Notes: a model not told the origin generated them from the letters alone. A stretch of 64,000 nucleotides of DNA from CADEEN01 sp963706685 (GCA_963706685.1 CAVPMY010000011.1:62001-126000), one strand, 5' to 3'. Counted from the first letter of the stretch, positions 20,945 to 30,434 are shown. A program made the numbers and translations.

Positions 20945-22807
20945 CTAACGCACAACCTCGACGTCGAAGCGCGCGGCGCCGTAGACATCGCAGTTCGCAG
21001 CGTCGCATTTGGCGCGGCCCGGCACGGCAGAGCTGGTTGCCGATGCCTTCGATACGCCTGTGCCGGCGAGGCCGGGATCCAGCTCCATGAACATTCCCTG
21101 CGGCTTCTGCCCGAGCGAAGAAAAGTCGCGCTGGTGCTCCGAGACGATCACCAGGAAGCGTTCGGCGCCTGGTGGCTCCAAGGTGTCCAGTGGCCAGTTC
21201 TTCTGCGGCAAGGTCATGGTCTGGCCCGCTCGAATCGCGTTGTCGCTTGCCTGGCTGTTGGGAAAGAACAGCAGCAACAACCCATTGGTGTCGGCCAACA
21301 GCACATAGACATACCCGGCACGTGCCGACTTGACGCTGAACGACAGGCGGTCCTTGCCGATGCGCAGCTCGCGGCGCGCGGGCGACGCTTCAACTGCGAA
21401 GCCTGATGTTTGCGCCTGCACGATGTTGCTGAAGTGGTCATCGATGCTCAGCGGCGTTGCCGGGGGCAAGGGCGCTGCCGACGGAGTGGTTGGGCTGGGC
21501 GCCGGCTGAGTGAGCGGCACGGCGTTGCCCACTGCAGCTGGGGGCGGAGCAGCAGCAACCGCCGCTTCCGGCGCCGCAGCAGGCGCAGTCACAGAGGCCA
21601 CCGCGGGCGTGGGGTCAGGCCTGAACGCGTAATACGCGCCCGCAGCCGCAGCGATCGCCGCGACCGCTGCGGCCCCCAGCCAAACGCGCGTGCCGGCGCG
21701 CCCGCCCGCGGTGCCTTTGCCCGCAGTGGCCGGCTGCGCCGCGTGGGTGCCCGTCGTGGTGTGCCAGCCCGACGGTGTGGCCACCGAGGCCGAGTCTTCG
21801 AACTGCGACCAACCACTCTCACGAGCCGGGATGTGCGGCGCGAATCCCAGCTGCTCGCGAAACTCGTCGATCGACTGCGTGCGGTCTTGGGGCCGAACGC
21901 CGAGCGCGCGGTCAACCGCCTGCAGCAATCGCTCGCTGTAGCGGCCTGCCGCCAGTCGCGCCAGCGGCTCCAGCTGGTCGTCCACGAGCCGTCCAACGGC
22001 CGGCGGTGGCGCACGCTGGGCGATCGCGAAGTAAACGACCGCGGCCAGGGCATAGACATCCGTCCACGGCCCCTGCTTCATCCCCGGTGTTTCCGCGTAC
22101 TGCTCGAGTGGCGCGTAGCCCGGTTTGAGGATCACCGTCAGGGCCTGGGTCATGTCGCCGATGACGCGCCGCGCAGCGCCGAAATCCAGAAGTACAGGTT
22201 GGCCGTTGGCAGTCAACAGCATGATGTTGTCGGGTGCGATGTCGCGGTGGTAGCACTGTTGCGCATGCAGCACCGTGAGCGCTTCGGTCAGCGGCCCGAG
22301 CAGGGACATCAGCAGCGGCTCCGGGGGCGGCGCGCCGTACTGGCGCAACGCATCCTTCAAGGTCATGCCCTCGTACAGCGGCATCACCATGTAGGCGGTG
22401 CCATTGGCTTCCCAAAAGCGGTGCACCTTTACCAGCGCCGGATGATCGAAATGCGCCAGCAGCCGCGCCTCGTTGACAAAGCTTTTCAGACCCGTGTCGA
22501 ACGTCTCGAGGTGACGGTCGGACTTGACGGAAACATGTTGCCCATTGGTGCGCGCGGCCAGCCCCGAGGGCATGTACTCCTTGAGCGCGACACGCCGGTG
22601 CAGCGATCGGTCGAGTGCGACATAGACGATGCCGAAACCGCCCTCGCCGACGATGCCGACGATCTCGAATTCGCCGAGGATGGTGCCGATGGGCAATGCC
22701 GTGCTGCCACCCTCGTGAGCCGCGGCTGCGGCGGGCGCTGCCACAGCCGGACTGGCCGTGATCGGCCGGATCACCGTGCGGTCGTCATCGCTGTCGGGAA
22801 GACTCAT
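20945..22807 (-). CDS. ppkA: PpkA-like Ser/Thr protein kinase with DUF4384 domain
   Basis: Membrane-bound eukaryotic-type kinase expected to trigger T6SS assembly by threonine phosphorylation. The kinase domain (about residues 45-300) has the Gly loop GEGGFGIVYVALD, the VALKEY Lys, the catalytic HRDIAPDNIML, LLDFGAA and the activation segment KPGYAPLEQY. A single membrane helix lies near residues 415-437 (WLGAAAVAAIAAAAGAYYAF). The periplasmic part contains an Ala/Pro-rich linker and a DUF4384-like domain (GYVYVLLADTNGLLLLFFPN). The extreme N-terminus carries DDDRTVIRP (Thr11), nearly the same as in TssL. The start at 22807 is the first Met in a sensible context. Lies 160 bp after tagF. HSI-I PpkA has a VWA-type periplasmic part instead, so the sensory input here may differ. 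Confidence 0.87.
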   Translation of the reverse strand: MSLPDSDDDRTVIRPITASPAVAAPAAAAAHEGGSTALPIGTILGEFEIVGIVGEGGFGIVYVALDRSLHRRVALKEYMPSGLAARTNGQHVSVKSDRHLETFDTGLKSFVNEARLLAHFDHPALVKVHRFWEANGTAYMVMPLYEGMTLKDALRQYGAPPPEPLLMSLLGPLTEALTVLHAQQCYHRDIAPDNIMLLTANGQPVLLDFGAARRVIGDMTQALTVILKPGYAPLEQYAETPGMKQGPWTDVYALAAVVYFAIAQRAPPPAVGRLVDDQLEPLARLAAGRYSERLLQAVDRALGVRPQDRTQSIDEFREQLGFAPHIPARESGWSQFEDSASVATPSGWHTTTGTHAAQPATAGKGTAGGRAGTRVWLGAAAVAAIAAAAGAYYAFRPDPTPAVASVTAPAAAPEAAVAAAPPPAAVGNAVPLTQPAPSPTTPSAAPLPPATPLSIDDHFSNIVQAQTSGFAVEASPARRELRIGKDRLSFSVKSARAGYVYVLLADTNGLLLLFFPNSQASDNAIRAGQTMTLPQKNWPLDTLEPPGAERFLVIVSEHQRDFSSLGQKPQGMFMELDPGLAGTGVSKASATSSAVPGRAKCDAANCDVYGAARFDVEVVR

Positions 22808-22966
22808 GTTCGGTAGGCACTCTCGAGTCGGGTGGCTGCATTCTGTACCCATGGGCGAGGCGCCTGACACCGGCGCCTCGCCTCGAATTCGCGCCGCTGT
22901 TGTCACAGATCCCACACAAGGCGCGGCCTCGGCCTGATGGCGGGCGGCGCTATGCCTGAATTCGGC

Positions 22967-23668
22967 TCATGGCCCGGCTCCGCCAAACAGCCCGGCCATC
23001 GCCGCGCCGACGGGCAGGCCGCGCGAAAGCAGCCAGCGTGGCGCGCTGTCCTGCGCGTGGGCGTACCAATAGGCGACCCCTGCCGCATGCTGGCCCCACA
23101 GTGCGTGCGCCTCCAGGGCGATCCATCCCGCCGGGTCGAGTTCGGGCGTCAGCACGGTCGGCGTCAACACGCCCGCTTGCAGTGGCTCACAAGCCGGCAG
23201 TACGTCATCGGCCAGCAAATCCGGGCCGCCGTTGCTCGCGAGTTCTGTCTCCAACCGCTCGACGTCCCATTCCTCGTGCAAAGCATCGGCCGCCAGGCCA
23301 TCAATCCGTTCGAGCCAATGCCACAGGGCCGGCATCTGCGCAGTCGACACAAGTCTGGCATCGAGCGGCTGCACGAGCGTGAACGGAAAGTAGCGCCCGA
23401 CCCGGTCGACGGACGGCATCAGCACCCCCGCCCAGGCCGAGCCTCCGAGCGAGCCGGCGAGCACGCCGGGCATGAGCAGGAAGCGCCAGCTGGGACTGGC
23501 CAGATAAGCATCCAGCCAGGCCGCACCGAGCTGCTCGCGCAACGCGATCATGCCTTCGGACAGCCATTGATCCCACAGTTCAATGTAGTCCCGGTCCAGG
23601 CGGCGCGACACGAAATCTCCCTGTGCCGGCAGCTTGCCGTGCCAACCCGGCAGCGGCAGATGTGCCAA
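22967..23668 (-). CDS. tagF: T6SS-associated protein TagF (ImpM family)
   Basis: Cytoplasmic T6SS regulator of the TagF/ImpM family. In Pseudomonas, TagF holds the system off post-translationally by antagonising the FHA protein. The 233-residue protein shows the family start GWHGKLPAQGDFVSRRLD, then PSWRFLLMPGVL and DRVGRYFPFTLVQPL. It starts 12 bp after the tssM stop and precedes the kinase, so repressor and activator genes are side by side in this arm. Intact frame and normal length. Confidence 0.92.
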   Translation of the reverse strand: MAHLPLPGWHGKLPAQGDFVSRRLDRDYIELWDQWLSEGMIALREQLGAAWLDAYLASPSWRFLLMPGVLAGSLGGSAWAGVLMPSVDRVGRYFPFTLVQPLDARLVSTAQMPALWHWLERIDGLAADALHEEWDVERLETELASNGGPDLLADDVLPACEPLQAGVLTPTVLTPELDPAGWIALEAHALWGQHAAGVAYWYAHAQDSAPRWLLSRGLPVGAAMAGLFGGAGP

Positions 23669-23679
23669 GCCCGCCTGCC

Positions 23680-26600
23680 TCAGAGCGTCGAAGGGCAGCG
23701 GAACTGCTGCACTTCGCGCATCCGGAAGGGGTTGAAAACGCTGCCGGCCGTGACCTCGACCCGGGCGCGTTTGCCTTCCAGGTTCATCACCACGATGACC
23801 TTCTCCGCGCGCCCCGTGGGTTGGACTTCGAAGCGATCGAACAAGCGGAACAGTGCCCAGGGGCCTTCGAACTGCAACGGCGGGCCGCCCAGGCTGCTCG
23901 TCAGGCGCAACTGCGACGCGTTGCGCGGACTCGGTGCGGTCAGGATCACCGAGGGCGCGCCCAGTGCCAGCTTCTGAGCCTGACCGTCGATGTCGATCGT
24001 CAGGTCTTTCAACCCTTCGCCGAGTTCGAGCACACGCAATTCGAGCTTGACGCTGGGTGACAGGCCACCGCTGCGGAAGAACGCCTCGCGGATGCGCGCG
24101 GCGTACTGGAAGTTGACCAGCGCGGCGGGTGTCGCACGTCGCGTGCCGTCAGGCAAGGGCTTGTAGGCCCACGTGGGCCTCGTCGTATCGACCAGCTCCG
24201 ACAGCCGCTTCTGATAGAAGTCGTCCATCAGACCGCCGGCGCCGAAGAAGCGGCCGAAGTCCTCGGGCGGCACGTCCGCGCTGGCGCCAGCGGCAAAGGG
24301 ATAACGCCCGGCAATGGCCCGGTTGCAGAACTCGGCAATCGGCTTGAGCTCAGCGCTCAGCCCGGTGTAGATGGCACCTTGGGTCTGGCTGGTTCCGGCG
24401 TCGGCCAACTCGGTCAGCATCGTGCCAACCGGCTCGGGGAGTTGCCCGGCGACGGCCTTGATGCGCTCGGCGCCTGCGCTGGGCGGCGGTGGCGACTTGC
24501 TCTTCTTCGCTGCGTCCACTGCACTCAGCTGAAGGTAGATCTCGTTGAACAGTTTCAGCGTTTCGTCGATCGGCGCCGGCTGACCTTCGAGCTGGCGCCT
24601 CAAGCTCGCGAAGTGGTCGTCGACCATGCGTTCGAGAGGCGGCCCGCTGGCCAGTGGCCCGCCGGTGGCGCTTTTCAAGTCGGCCTTGGCCTTGTCGGTC
24701 ACCTTGTCGAGCGCGCTCGGCGCCGCAGGCGGCGGCACCAGCGTGGTCTCCGCAGCGACGCCACGCAAGTAGGCCGCCAATGGTGAGTCGGCACCGGAGA
24801 CGATCCGTGCCACGGCGATACTTCGCTCCAGACCGGCCAGCCGCACCAGCCGCACGTCGGCAAGGTACGCATCCCAGGTCTTGATGTACTCCTCGAAATA
24901 CAGCCGGCGCACGCGGTCGGACAACGCGCCGCCGGGCAGCGTGTCCTTCAGGCGCGAAGCATCCGCCTTGGTGCCACGCAACCAGGGCTCCTCACGCGCA
25001 AGTTGCACCACGGCCTGCTGCACCGCAGGCAGCAGTTGCTTGCGGTAGCCATCGCGAGTGAAAAACCCGGGCACGCCCTTGGTCAGTGGTGCGCCGCTGG
25101 CGCGCTCGAAAACCTGCGCTGCGTTCGGACCACCGGCACGAGCCACGCTGAATTCGGGCTGCGCCTCGGCCGGGACCTGGCGCTTGATGCGCTGGTAGGC
25201 GAGGTACTCGGTCGAGAACGGAACGAGCATCTCCCGCACCGAGGCGACAAGCGCCTCGTCAATCGGCTGCGCGGCCTTCGGCGGCCCCAGCGCAAGCAGC
25301 GCGTCGAGATGCTGTTCCAGCGCCTTGATCTGCTCCGGCGCCAGGCTGCGCTCGTAGTTGGCCACCCAGTCGTCCATGACCCAGGGCTTGAGCGCAGCCG
25401 GATCGAAACGGTCCGGCGTGTGCAGCATGAGGTAGAACTTGAGCGATTCATAGGCATTCTCGAGCTGGTCTTTGTTCGACGCCCGAAGACGCTCTTCGAG
25501 GCGCCGCGCGATGCGCGGTGCAAGGGCCTTTTCCAGCAGCTGGTGGTAAGCCAGCTGCGCGCCGGCGTCCAGCTTGTCGCCCTGGTACAGCCCCAAGCCA
25601 TTGAGCAGCGCAGGCGTTGCGATGTCGAAGCTGCTCGAGTGGGCAGCATCGCGCACCTGTGTCAACACGCCAGGCAGCGGCGCCACATCCACGCCGCCGG
25701 CTGCCGGCAGGCCGGCGACGGCCTTCTCCAATGCCGGCAGACGCGCTGCGACTTCATCGGCGTGCGCCAGGTTGCGCGCGCGACTGACAGCCCAACCGAC
25801 CACCAGGACGCTGCTCGCGATCACGATCGACGCCAGCGCGCCCAGACGCAAGCCACGTCGCCGGGCCTCGGCACGCGCGTCGACCGTGCCCAGCCCACGC
25901 TCGGCAAAGACGACATCGCGCAGCAGGCGGTGCAGGAAAAAACTCTTGCCTTTGGCGCCGGCAGCCACCGCGCGCCGGGCCTCGATGCCGAACGAACGCC
26001 CGAGTGCACCCATCACGCGGTCTATCGGCGAGCCTTCCTGCGTGCCGCTGGTGTAATACACGCCTCGCACCCGCGCAGCCACCTCGACCGCGCCGCCGCC
26101 GGAGAAGACACGGCGCAGAAAGTCGGCGAGCAGCGGTTGCATCGCCGCCAACTCCTGCGCGAAGGCAAAGATCGCTGCGCGGCGCAGCACATCGCGCTCT
26201 GCCTCGAGCCGGTCGACCAGTTGCTCGGCCACGCGCTGCCCGAGCTGCGTGTGCAGGCGCTCGAAGTCACTCAGCGGATCCTCGCCCGCGCTGCTCTCCG
26301 GCTCGAAGGTGAATCCCCAGACCTGATCGCGATCTTCCTTGCCCAGCGATTCGAAGCTTTCGTTGAAGCCGCCGATCAGGTCGGCCTTGGTTACCAGCAC
26401 GTAGACCGGCGCCCGCATGCCGAGCTTGACCTGCAGTTCCTGCAATCGGGCACGCAGCTTGGCCGCGTGCTCCTGCCGTTCGGCGGCGCCCTGCTGCAGC
26501 AGATCCTGGACATTGACCGTCAACAGCACGCCGTTGATCGGCTGTCGCGGCCGGGTCCGCTTCAGCAATGCCAGGAAGTTGTCCCAGGCGCTCGCGTCGA

Positions 26601-27189
26601 CGTCGCGGTCGGACTCCTGCGTTGCGTAGCGCCCGGCGGTGTCGATCAGCACGGCGTCCTTCGTGAACCACCATTCGCAATTGCGCGTGCCGCCGACGCC
26701 TTGCACCGAGGCCTTGCCGCCTGCGTCGCCGAGCAGGAACTGCAGGCCCGCGTTCATCAGTGCCGTGGTCTTGCCCGAACCCGGCGCGCCGATGAAGATG
26801 TACCAGGGCAGTTCGTAAAGGTACTGACCACCGCCGCCCAGACTGCTCAACCAGGAGCGCTTGCCGCTGGCCTTCAGTCTCGATATCGCATCGTTGAAGC
26901 GCTGCGAAAGCACCTGCGCCTCGCGGTCGCTTGCCGACGGCCCAACGCTCATGCCCTTGAGCAGCGCCGTGTTCCTGCGTCGCCGCCGCCACGCCACCCA
27001 GGCCAGTCGGCCCAGCCAGAGCGCCCACAGCAGCGCCAGCAAGACAGCCCGCGCCCACACAGGGGCCAACGGCCGCGAGTCCCCCAGGCCGAGCAGCGGT
27101 CCGAGCCACCAAACCAGCGCAGACAGCGCCAGCATGCCGATCGTGCCGACAACCGCCGGCTTCAACAGCCACTCCAGCACGCGCATCAT
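23680..27189 (-). CDS. tssM: T6SS membrane-complex protein TssM (IcmF)
   Basis: Inner-membrane scaffold of the T6SS. Two N-terminal membrane segments (about residues 14-33 and 47-66) flank the family start, the cytoplasmic NTPase-like domain carries the Walker A motif GAPGSGKTT near residue 135 and VLIDTAGRY, and a third helix (SIVIASSVLVVGWAVS) near residue 460 leads to a large periplasmic part of about 700 residues. Length 1,169 is standard, and the frame is intact over 3.5 kb, unlike several neighbours. The ATG overlaps the tssL stop by ATGA. The periplasmic end normally binds the lipoprotein TssJ, for which no gene is visible here. Confidence 0.96.
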   Translation of the reverse strand: MMRVLEWLLKPAVVGTIGMLALSALVWWLGPLLGLGDSRPLAPVWARAVLLALLWALWLGRLAWVAWRRRRRNTALLKGMSVGPSASDREAQVLSQRFNDAISRLKASGKRSWLSSLGGGGQYLYELPWYIFIGAPGSGKTTALMNAGLQFLLGDAGGKASVQGVGGTRNCEWWFTKDAVLIDTAGRYATQESDRDVDASAWDNFLALLKRTRPRQPINGVLLTVNVQDLLQQGAAERQEHAAKLRARLQELQVKLGMRAPVYVLVTKADLIGGFNESFESLGKEDRDQVWGFTFEPESSAGEDPLSDFERLHTQLGQRVAEQLVDRLEAERDVLRRAAIFAFAQELAAMQPLLADFLRRVFSGGGAVEVAARVRGVYYTSGTQEGSPIDRVMGALGRSFGIEARRAVAAGAKGKSFFLHRLLRDVVFAERGLGTVDARAEARRRGLRLGALASIVIASSVLVVGWAVSRARNLAHADEVAARLPALEKAVAGLPAAGGVDVAPLPGVLTQVRDAAHSSSFDIATPALLNGLGLYQGDKLDAGAQLAYHQLLEKALAPRIARRLEERLRASNKDQLENAYESLKFYLMLHTPDRFDPAALKPWVMDDWVANYERSLAPEQIKALEQHLDALLALGPPKAAQPIDEALVASVREMLVPFSTEYLAYQRIKRQVPAEAQPEFSVARAGGPNAAQVFERASGAPLTKGVPGFFTRDGYRKQLLPAVQQAVVQLAREEPWLRGTKADASRLKDTLPGGALSDRVRRLYFEEYIKTWDAYLADVRLVRLAGLERSIAVARIVSGADSPLAAYLRGVAAETTLVPPPAAPSALDKVTDKAKADLKSATGGPLASGPPLERMVDDHFASLRRQLEGQPAPIDETLKLFNEIYLQLSAVDAAKKSKSPPPPSAGAERIKAVAGQLPEPVGTMLTELADAGTSQTQGAIYTGLSAELKPIAEFCNRAIAGRYPFAAGASADVPPEDFGRFFGAGGLMDDFYQKRLSELVDTTRPTWAYKPLPDGTRRATPAALVNFQYAARIREAFFRSGGLSPSVKLELRVLELGEGLKDLTIDIDGQAQKLALGAPSVILTAPSPRNASQLRLTSSLGGPPLQFEGPWALFRLFDRFEVQPTGRAEKVIVVMNLEGKRARVEVTAGSVFNPFRMREVQQFRCPSTL

Positions 27190-28523
27190 CGCTCGGCCCC
27201 ATCAGCCGACGGGGTGAGTGCGATCTCGACGCGCCGGTTGCGCGCGCGGCCGGAGGCATTGGCGTTGTCGTCCACCGGTTCGGTATCGGCACGGCCTTCG
27301 GCGGTCATACGGGCAGGGGCGACTTGCGCCGCCAGCAGATCGCGCACGCTCAGCGCGCGCGCCTTCGACAGGTGCCAGTTCGACGGGAATTGCAGCGACC
27401 GGATCGGCACGCTGTCGGTGTGGCCGCTGATGAGCACGCCGCCCGGCACCTTGGCCAACGCGGCGCCGATACGTGCCAACAGGGGCTTGAAGCCGGACTG
27501 CACGTCGCTGCTGCCGGGCGCGAACATGCCGTCGCCCTGCAGCGTGACGATCGATCGATCGACCAGGTCGCGCACGGCCACAGTCTTGGCCTGAATGTCC
27601 GACGCCAGCAGGACGGCCAATCTGGGCGGTGGTGGCGTTGCCGGCTGTGCAGGCGTCGGGGCAACCGGGGCCGCAGGGGCCTTGGCACCCAGCGCCTGCA
27701 GCGCGGCGAAGGTGGCGTCGGTCTGCGCATTGACCGACAGTCGCAGCACCACGAACAGAGCCAGCAGCATCGCCGCGACGCCGGCGGCGATGACCCATAT
27801 CGGAATGCCGTCGCGCAACCGCCGAGCCGCAGGCACCACGCCCTGCCACTGGCTCGACAGCTCGCGAGGAACTCCGGGCTGACGCACCATCTGCTGCAGA
27901 CGCTGGCGCACGCTGTCGAGTTGCGCACGGCCGTTGTCCAGCACCCGGTAGCGGCCTTCGAAGCCGAGCGACAACGCGATGTAAACGAACTCAAGCAGGT
28001 TGCGGTTTTTCGCCGGATCTTCGGCAAGCCGCGACAGCAGCTGAAAAACCTTCTCGCCACCCCAGGACTCATTGTGGAACTGCACCAGCAGGCTGTGCGA
28101 GGCCCACGCACCCGAGCCACCCCATGGGGTGCTTGCCGCCGCCTCGTCGAGCAAGGTGCACAGGATGTAGCGCGCTGCGACCACCTCCTGGTTCGGCACA
28201 CCGATGGCGCGAACGGCAGTCTCGAAGCGCTTGACGGCGTCGACCAGCGACACCCGCAGTGCACCGGGGTCGGGGTGACGCGCCATCGCACGCAGTCGCG
28301 GCGCCAGGGCCATCAATGGTGCGGCTGCCTGCAAGATCGGATTCAGCCCCGCGACCGCCTGCAGTTCGGGCAGGCTGGCCTGCGCCGCTGTCGCTGCAAC
28401 GGGCGCCGGCGCCTGCGCCCCCTCCGCGGCTGGCCGCGCACCCCGACCGGCGCTCGGCTTGATGATCGTGCGGTCGGATTCGAACGCAGCAAACGGGTCG
28501 GGCGGCGGGTCTTGCTGGCTCAT
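27186..28523 (-). CDS. tssL: T6SS TssL (DotU) with C-terminal OmpA domain
   Basis: Second inner-membrane component of the T6SS. The DotU domain spans about residues 55-250 (NPILQAAAPLM, ALRVSLVDAVKRFE, WASHSLLVQFHNESWGGEKVF), followed by a membrane helix (IWVIAAGVAAMLLALFVVL, about 258-278) and a periplasmic OmpA-like peptidoglycan-binding domain (GHTDSVPIRSLQFPSN, GRADTEPVDDN, RNRRVEIAL). This is the extended TssL type that anchors itself to the cell wall. The N-terminus carries SDRTIIKPS (Thr19), which parallels the N-terminus of the kinase. It lies 45 bp downstream of tssK and overlaps tssM. Length 445. Confidence 0.95.
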   Translation of the reverse strand: MSQQDPPPDPFAAFESDRTIIKPSAGRGARPAAEGAQAPAPVAATAAQASLPELQAVAGLNPILQAAAPLMALAPRLRAMARHPDPGALRVSLVDAVKRFETAVRAIGVPNQEVVAARYILCTLLDEAAASTPWGGSGAWASHSLLVQFHNESWGGEKVFQLLSRLAEDPAKNRNLLEFVYIALSLGFEGRYRVLDNGRAQLDSVRQRLQQMVRQPGVPRELSSQWQGVVPAARRLRDGIPIWVIAAGVAAMLLALFVVLRLSVNAQTDATFAALQALGAKAPAAPVAPTPAQPATPPPPRLAVLLASDIQAKTVAVRDLVDRSIVTLQGDGMFAPGSSDVQSGFKPLLARIGAALAKVPGGVLISGHTDSVPIRSLQFPSNWHLSKARALSVRDLLAAQVAPARMTAEGRADTEPVDDNANASGRARNRRVEIALTPSADGAER

Positions 28524-28568
28524 ATTCTCAAGCTACGCAATCAAAGGCACAGGGCGAGGCCAGGCGAT

Positions 28569-29906
28569 TCATGCGCGGATGGCCCAGAGCGACATCTCGA
28601 GCCCGGGAAAGTCGCCGGCAACGTGCAGCGCGAGGCCACCCGAGGTTTCGAGCTGCGTCCACAGATCGTTGCCGCGCGTCTCGAGTTCGAAATAAGTGAA
28701 ACCGGCGTGGTAAGGGATCTGCCGCGGCGCCACCGGCAGCGCGCGCAGCGTGATGCCCGGCAACTGCAGGCTGACGAGGTCGCGCAGGCGCTCGGCCGGG
28801 CCGATCTTGACCTGGGTCGGGAATCTTGATCGCAAGGCTTCGCCCGGAATCTGCGAGTTCACTGCCAGCACGAAGCTGGCATTGCGCTGCAGTTCGACGT
28901 CTGGAATGACCGCAATGCGAACACCATGCTTGCGCAACTGCAACTCGATCGGCAGCGCGGTCTGCTCGAGCACCATCGACAATGATTGCCGCAGGTCGAC
29001 CATCACGGCCTGGAAGCAGGCGGCGAGATCGTCGTGGCGGTAGGCCGGGTAGGCCGGTGGGCGTCGGGGGTCGCGGAAGGTGGCGAGCTCGCCCGCCAAG
29101 CCCAGGCATTGCAGGAACAGGCGCTCCGGGTGCAGCACCGACATGCGCTGCAGATGCGCAAACTGCGGTTCTTGCCGGTTGATCACCTGCAGCATCAGGA
29201 AGTCGGCAATCTCGCCAATACCGGCGCGACCGGGTTGGGCCAGGCGGCCGGCAATGACATCGCCGCGCAAGTGCAGCATGCCGTGGACCTCGCGCACATA
29301 GCCTTCAAGCACCGGATGGGCAGACGCGTGCAGCAGCGGCGGCACGTAGCTGGGGTCGAGAACGACGCGACCGTCGGCGCGGCGTTCGACGAGGCGCGCA
29401 ACGCCGATCACCGTGCAGCCCTCGTTGGCGTCGGACGCCAGCATCAGGCGCAAGTTCAGGCGCCCGATCTGCAGCGGCGCGGTCCGCAGGCTCGCCGCAT
29501 GAACGTCCGCGACATCGACGTCGGCGGCACGAAAACGCGGCGGCATCGAGACCGACGCTTCTTCGACATCGCTCTCCGGTACGCCCGGCCGCGCCATCGA
29601 TGCCGCCAGCACGAGCAGTTGATCGCGCGCATCGGCAGGGACTTCGAGGGCCGCCGGCGCGGCGTCGTCGCCGGGGATGGCGAATGCCGTGCCATCGGGC
29701 AAAACGCCGCGCGCCGCCGTCAGCATCACTCGGCCCTGCAGCAGTGCTGCCTCGTCGAGTTGCAGTGCCAGCAGGCCCCAGGGCCAGGCCAGACCGGCGC
29801 CGATGCGACCGTCGAGCTGACGCGCCGCATAGCGGTCCTGTTGCTGATAGTGCTGCGGCTGGAGGAACATGCCCTCCGTCCACAGGACCTTGTTGTGCCA
29901 AGTCAT
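28569..29906 (-). CDS. tssK: T6SS baseplate protein TssK
   Basis: Baseplate component that links the tail to the membrane complex. The start at 29906 gives the family N-terminus MTWHNKVLWTEGMFLQPQHYQQQDRY. Internal landmarks are FLMLQVINRQEPQFAHL, RHDDLAACFQAVMVDLRQSLS and PRQIPYHAGFTYFELE near the C-terminus. Length 445 residues, as usual. It is the first structural gene of the tssKLM trio, following the PAAR-like gene. The 141 bp between them contain no obvious gene, and no tssJ-like lipoprotein, which often lies next to tssK. Confidence 0.95.
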   Translation of the reverse strand: MTWHNKVLWTEGMFLQPQHYQQQDRYAARQLDGRIGAGLAWPWGLLALQLDEAALLQGRVMLTAARGVLPDGTAFAIPGDDAAPAALEVPADARDQLLVLAASMARPGVPESDVEEASVSMPPRFRAADVDVADVHAASLRTAPLQIGRLNLRLMLASDANEGCTVIGVARLVERRADGRVVLDPSYVPPLLHASAHPVLEGYVREVHGMLHLRGDVIAGRLAQPGRAGIGEIADFLMLQVINRQEPQFAHLQRMSVLHPERLFLQCLGLAGELATFRDPRRPPAYPAYRHDDLAACFQAVMVDLRQSLSMVLEQTALPIELQLRKHGVRIAVIPDVELQRNASFVLAVNSQIPGEALRSRFPTQVKIGPAERLRDLVSLQLPGITLRALPVAPRQIPYHAGFTYFELETRGNDLWTQLETSGGLALHVAGDFPGLEMSLWAIRA

Positions 29907-30047
29907 CGGACGATTTCGCTCATTGTTCTGGTGCCGGATCACATGCTCGAGCAGGCCACACCAAGCCGAACATACAGCGCGCCGTTGCCGCCGTCACTCA
30001 GCGCGTGCCCACCCCATGGCGCACGCCCGATGCCTTCACTGAACAGT

Positions 30048-30434
30048 TCAGGGAATCATGTTCGTGAACTGCCCCGGCGTGGCAAACGAGATCGTGCCGC
30101 CCCAGATGCAGATCAGCTTGGACGAGTTGTTCAGTGCCGGCGCGCCGGCGAGCAGCACGGTGGGGGCACCGGGGACCCAGGGCGCAGGCGTGACCGGCAC
30201 GCACGGCATCGGTGTGAGCACGCCGAACGCCGCCGCAGTCGACGCGGCGACGGTCGGGTTGCCCGGACACGTGCACATGCCGAACGGCATGATGTTGAGC
30301 ATCGGCACGTGATCGAGGATGTTGGCAGCGACCATGTTGCTCGTCAGCACGGGTTTCGGGGTCGGCATCAGCGAACTGGGCGCCATCCCCATCGTGCAGT
30401 TCATCATGGCCGTCATGCAGGTCTGTATCGCCAT
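30048..30434 (-). CDS. PAAR-like (DUF4280/DUF4150-type) protein
   Basis: 128-residue Met/Pro/Cys-rich protein resembling the PAAR-like families DUF4280 and DUF4150, which sharpen the T6SS spike tip or connect toxins to it. The segment ILDHVPMLNIMPFGMCTCPG, followed by TPMPCVPVTPAPWVPG and APALNNSSKLICIWGG, is the typical glycine/proline beta-prism pattern with spaced Cys residues (Cys54, Cys56, Cys78, Cys109 region). It begins MAIQTCMTAMMNCTMG. It has no C-terminal toxin extension. It lies between the phosphatase and tssK, so it is likely part of the core apparatus here; it is the only PAAR-type tip protein visible in the window. Confidence 0.78.
   Translation of the reverse strand: MAIQTCMTAMMNCTMGMAPSSLMPTPKPVLTSNMVAANILDHVPMLNIMPFGMCTCPGNPTVAASTAAAFGVLTPMPCVPVTPAPWVPGAPTVLLAGAPALNNSSKLICIWGGTISFATPGQFTNMIP

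Noticed and set aside
25003..27594. Long plus-strand open frame opposite tssM
   Set aside because: Same antisense pattern; tssM is intact on the other strand with Walker A and membrane segments.
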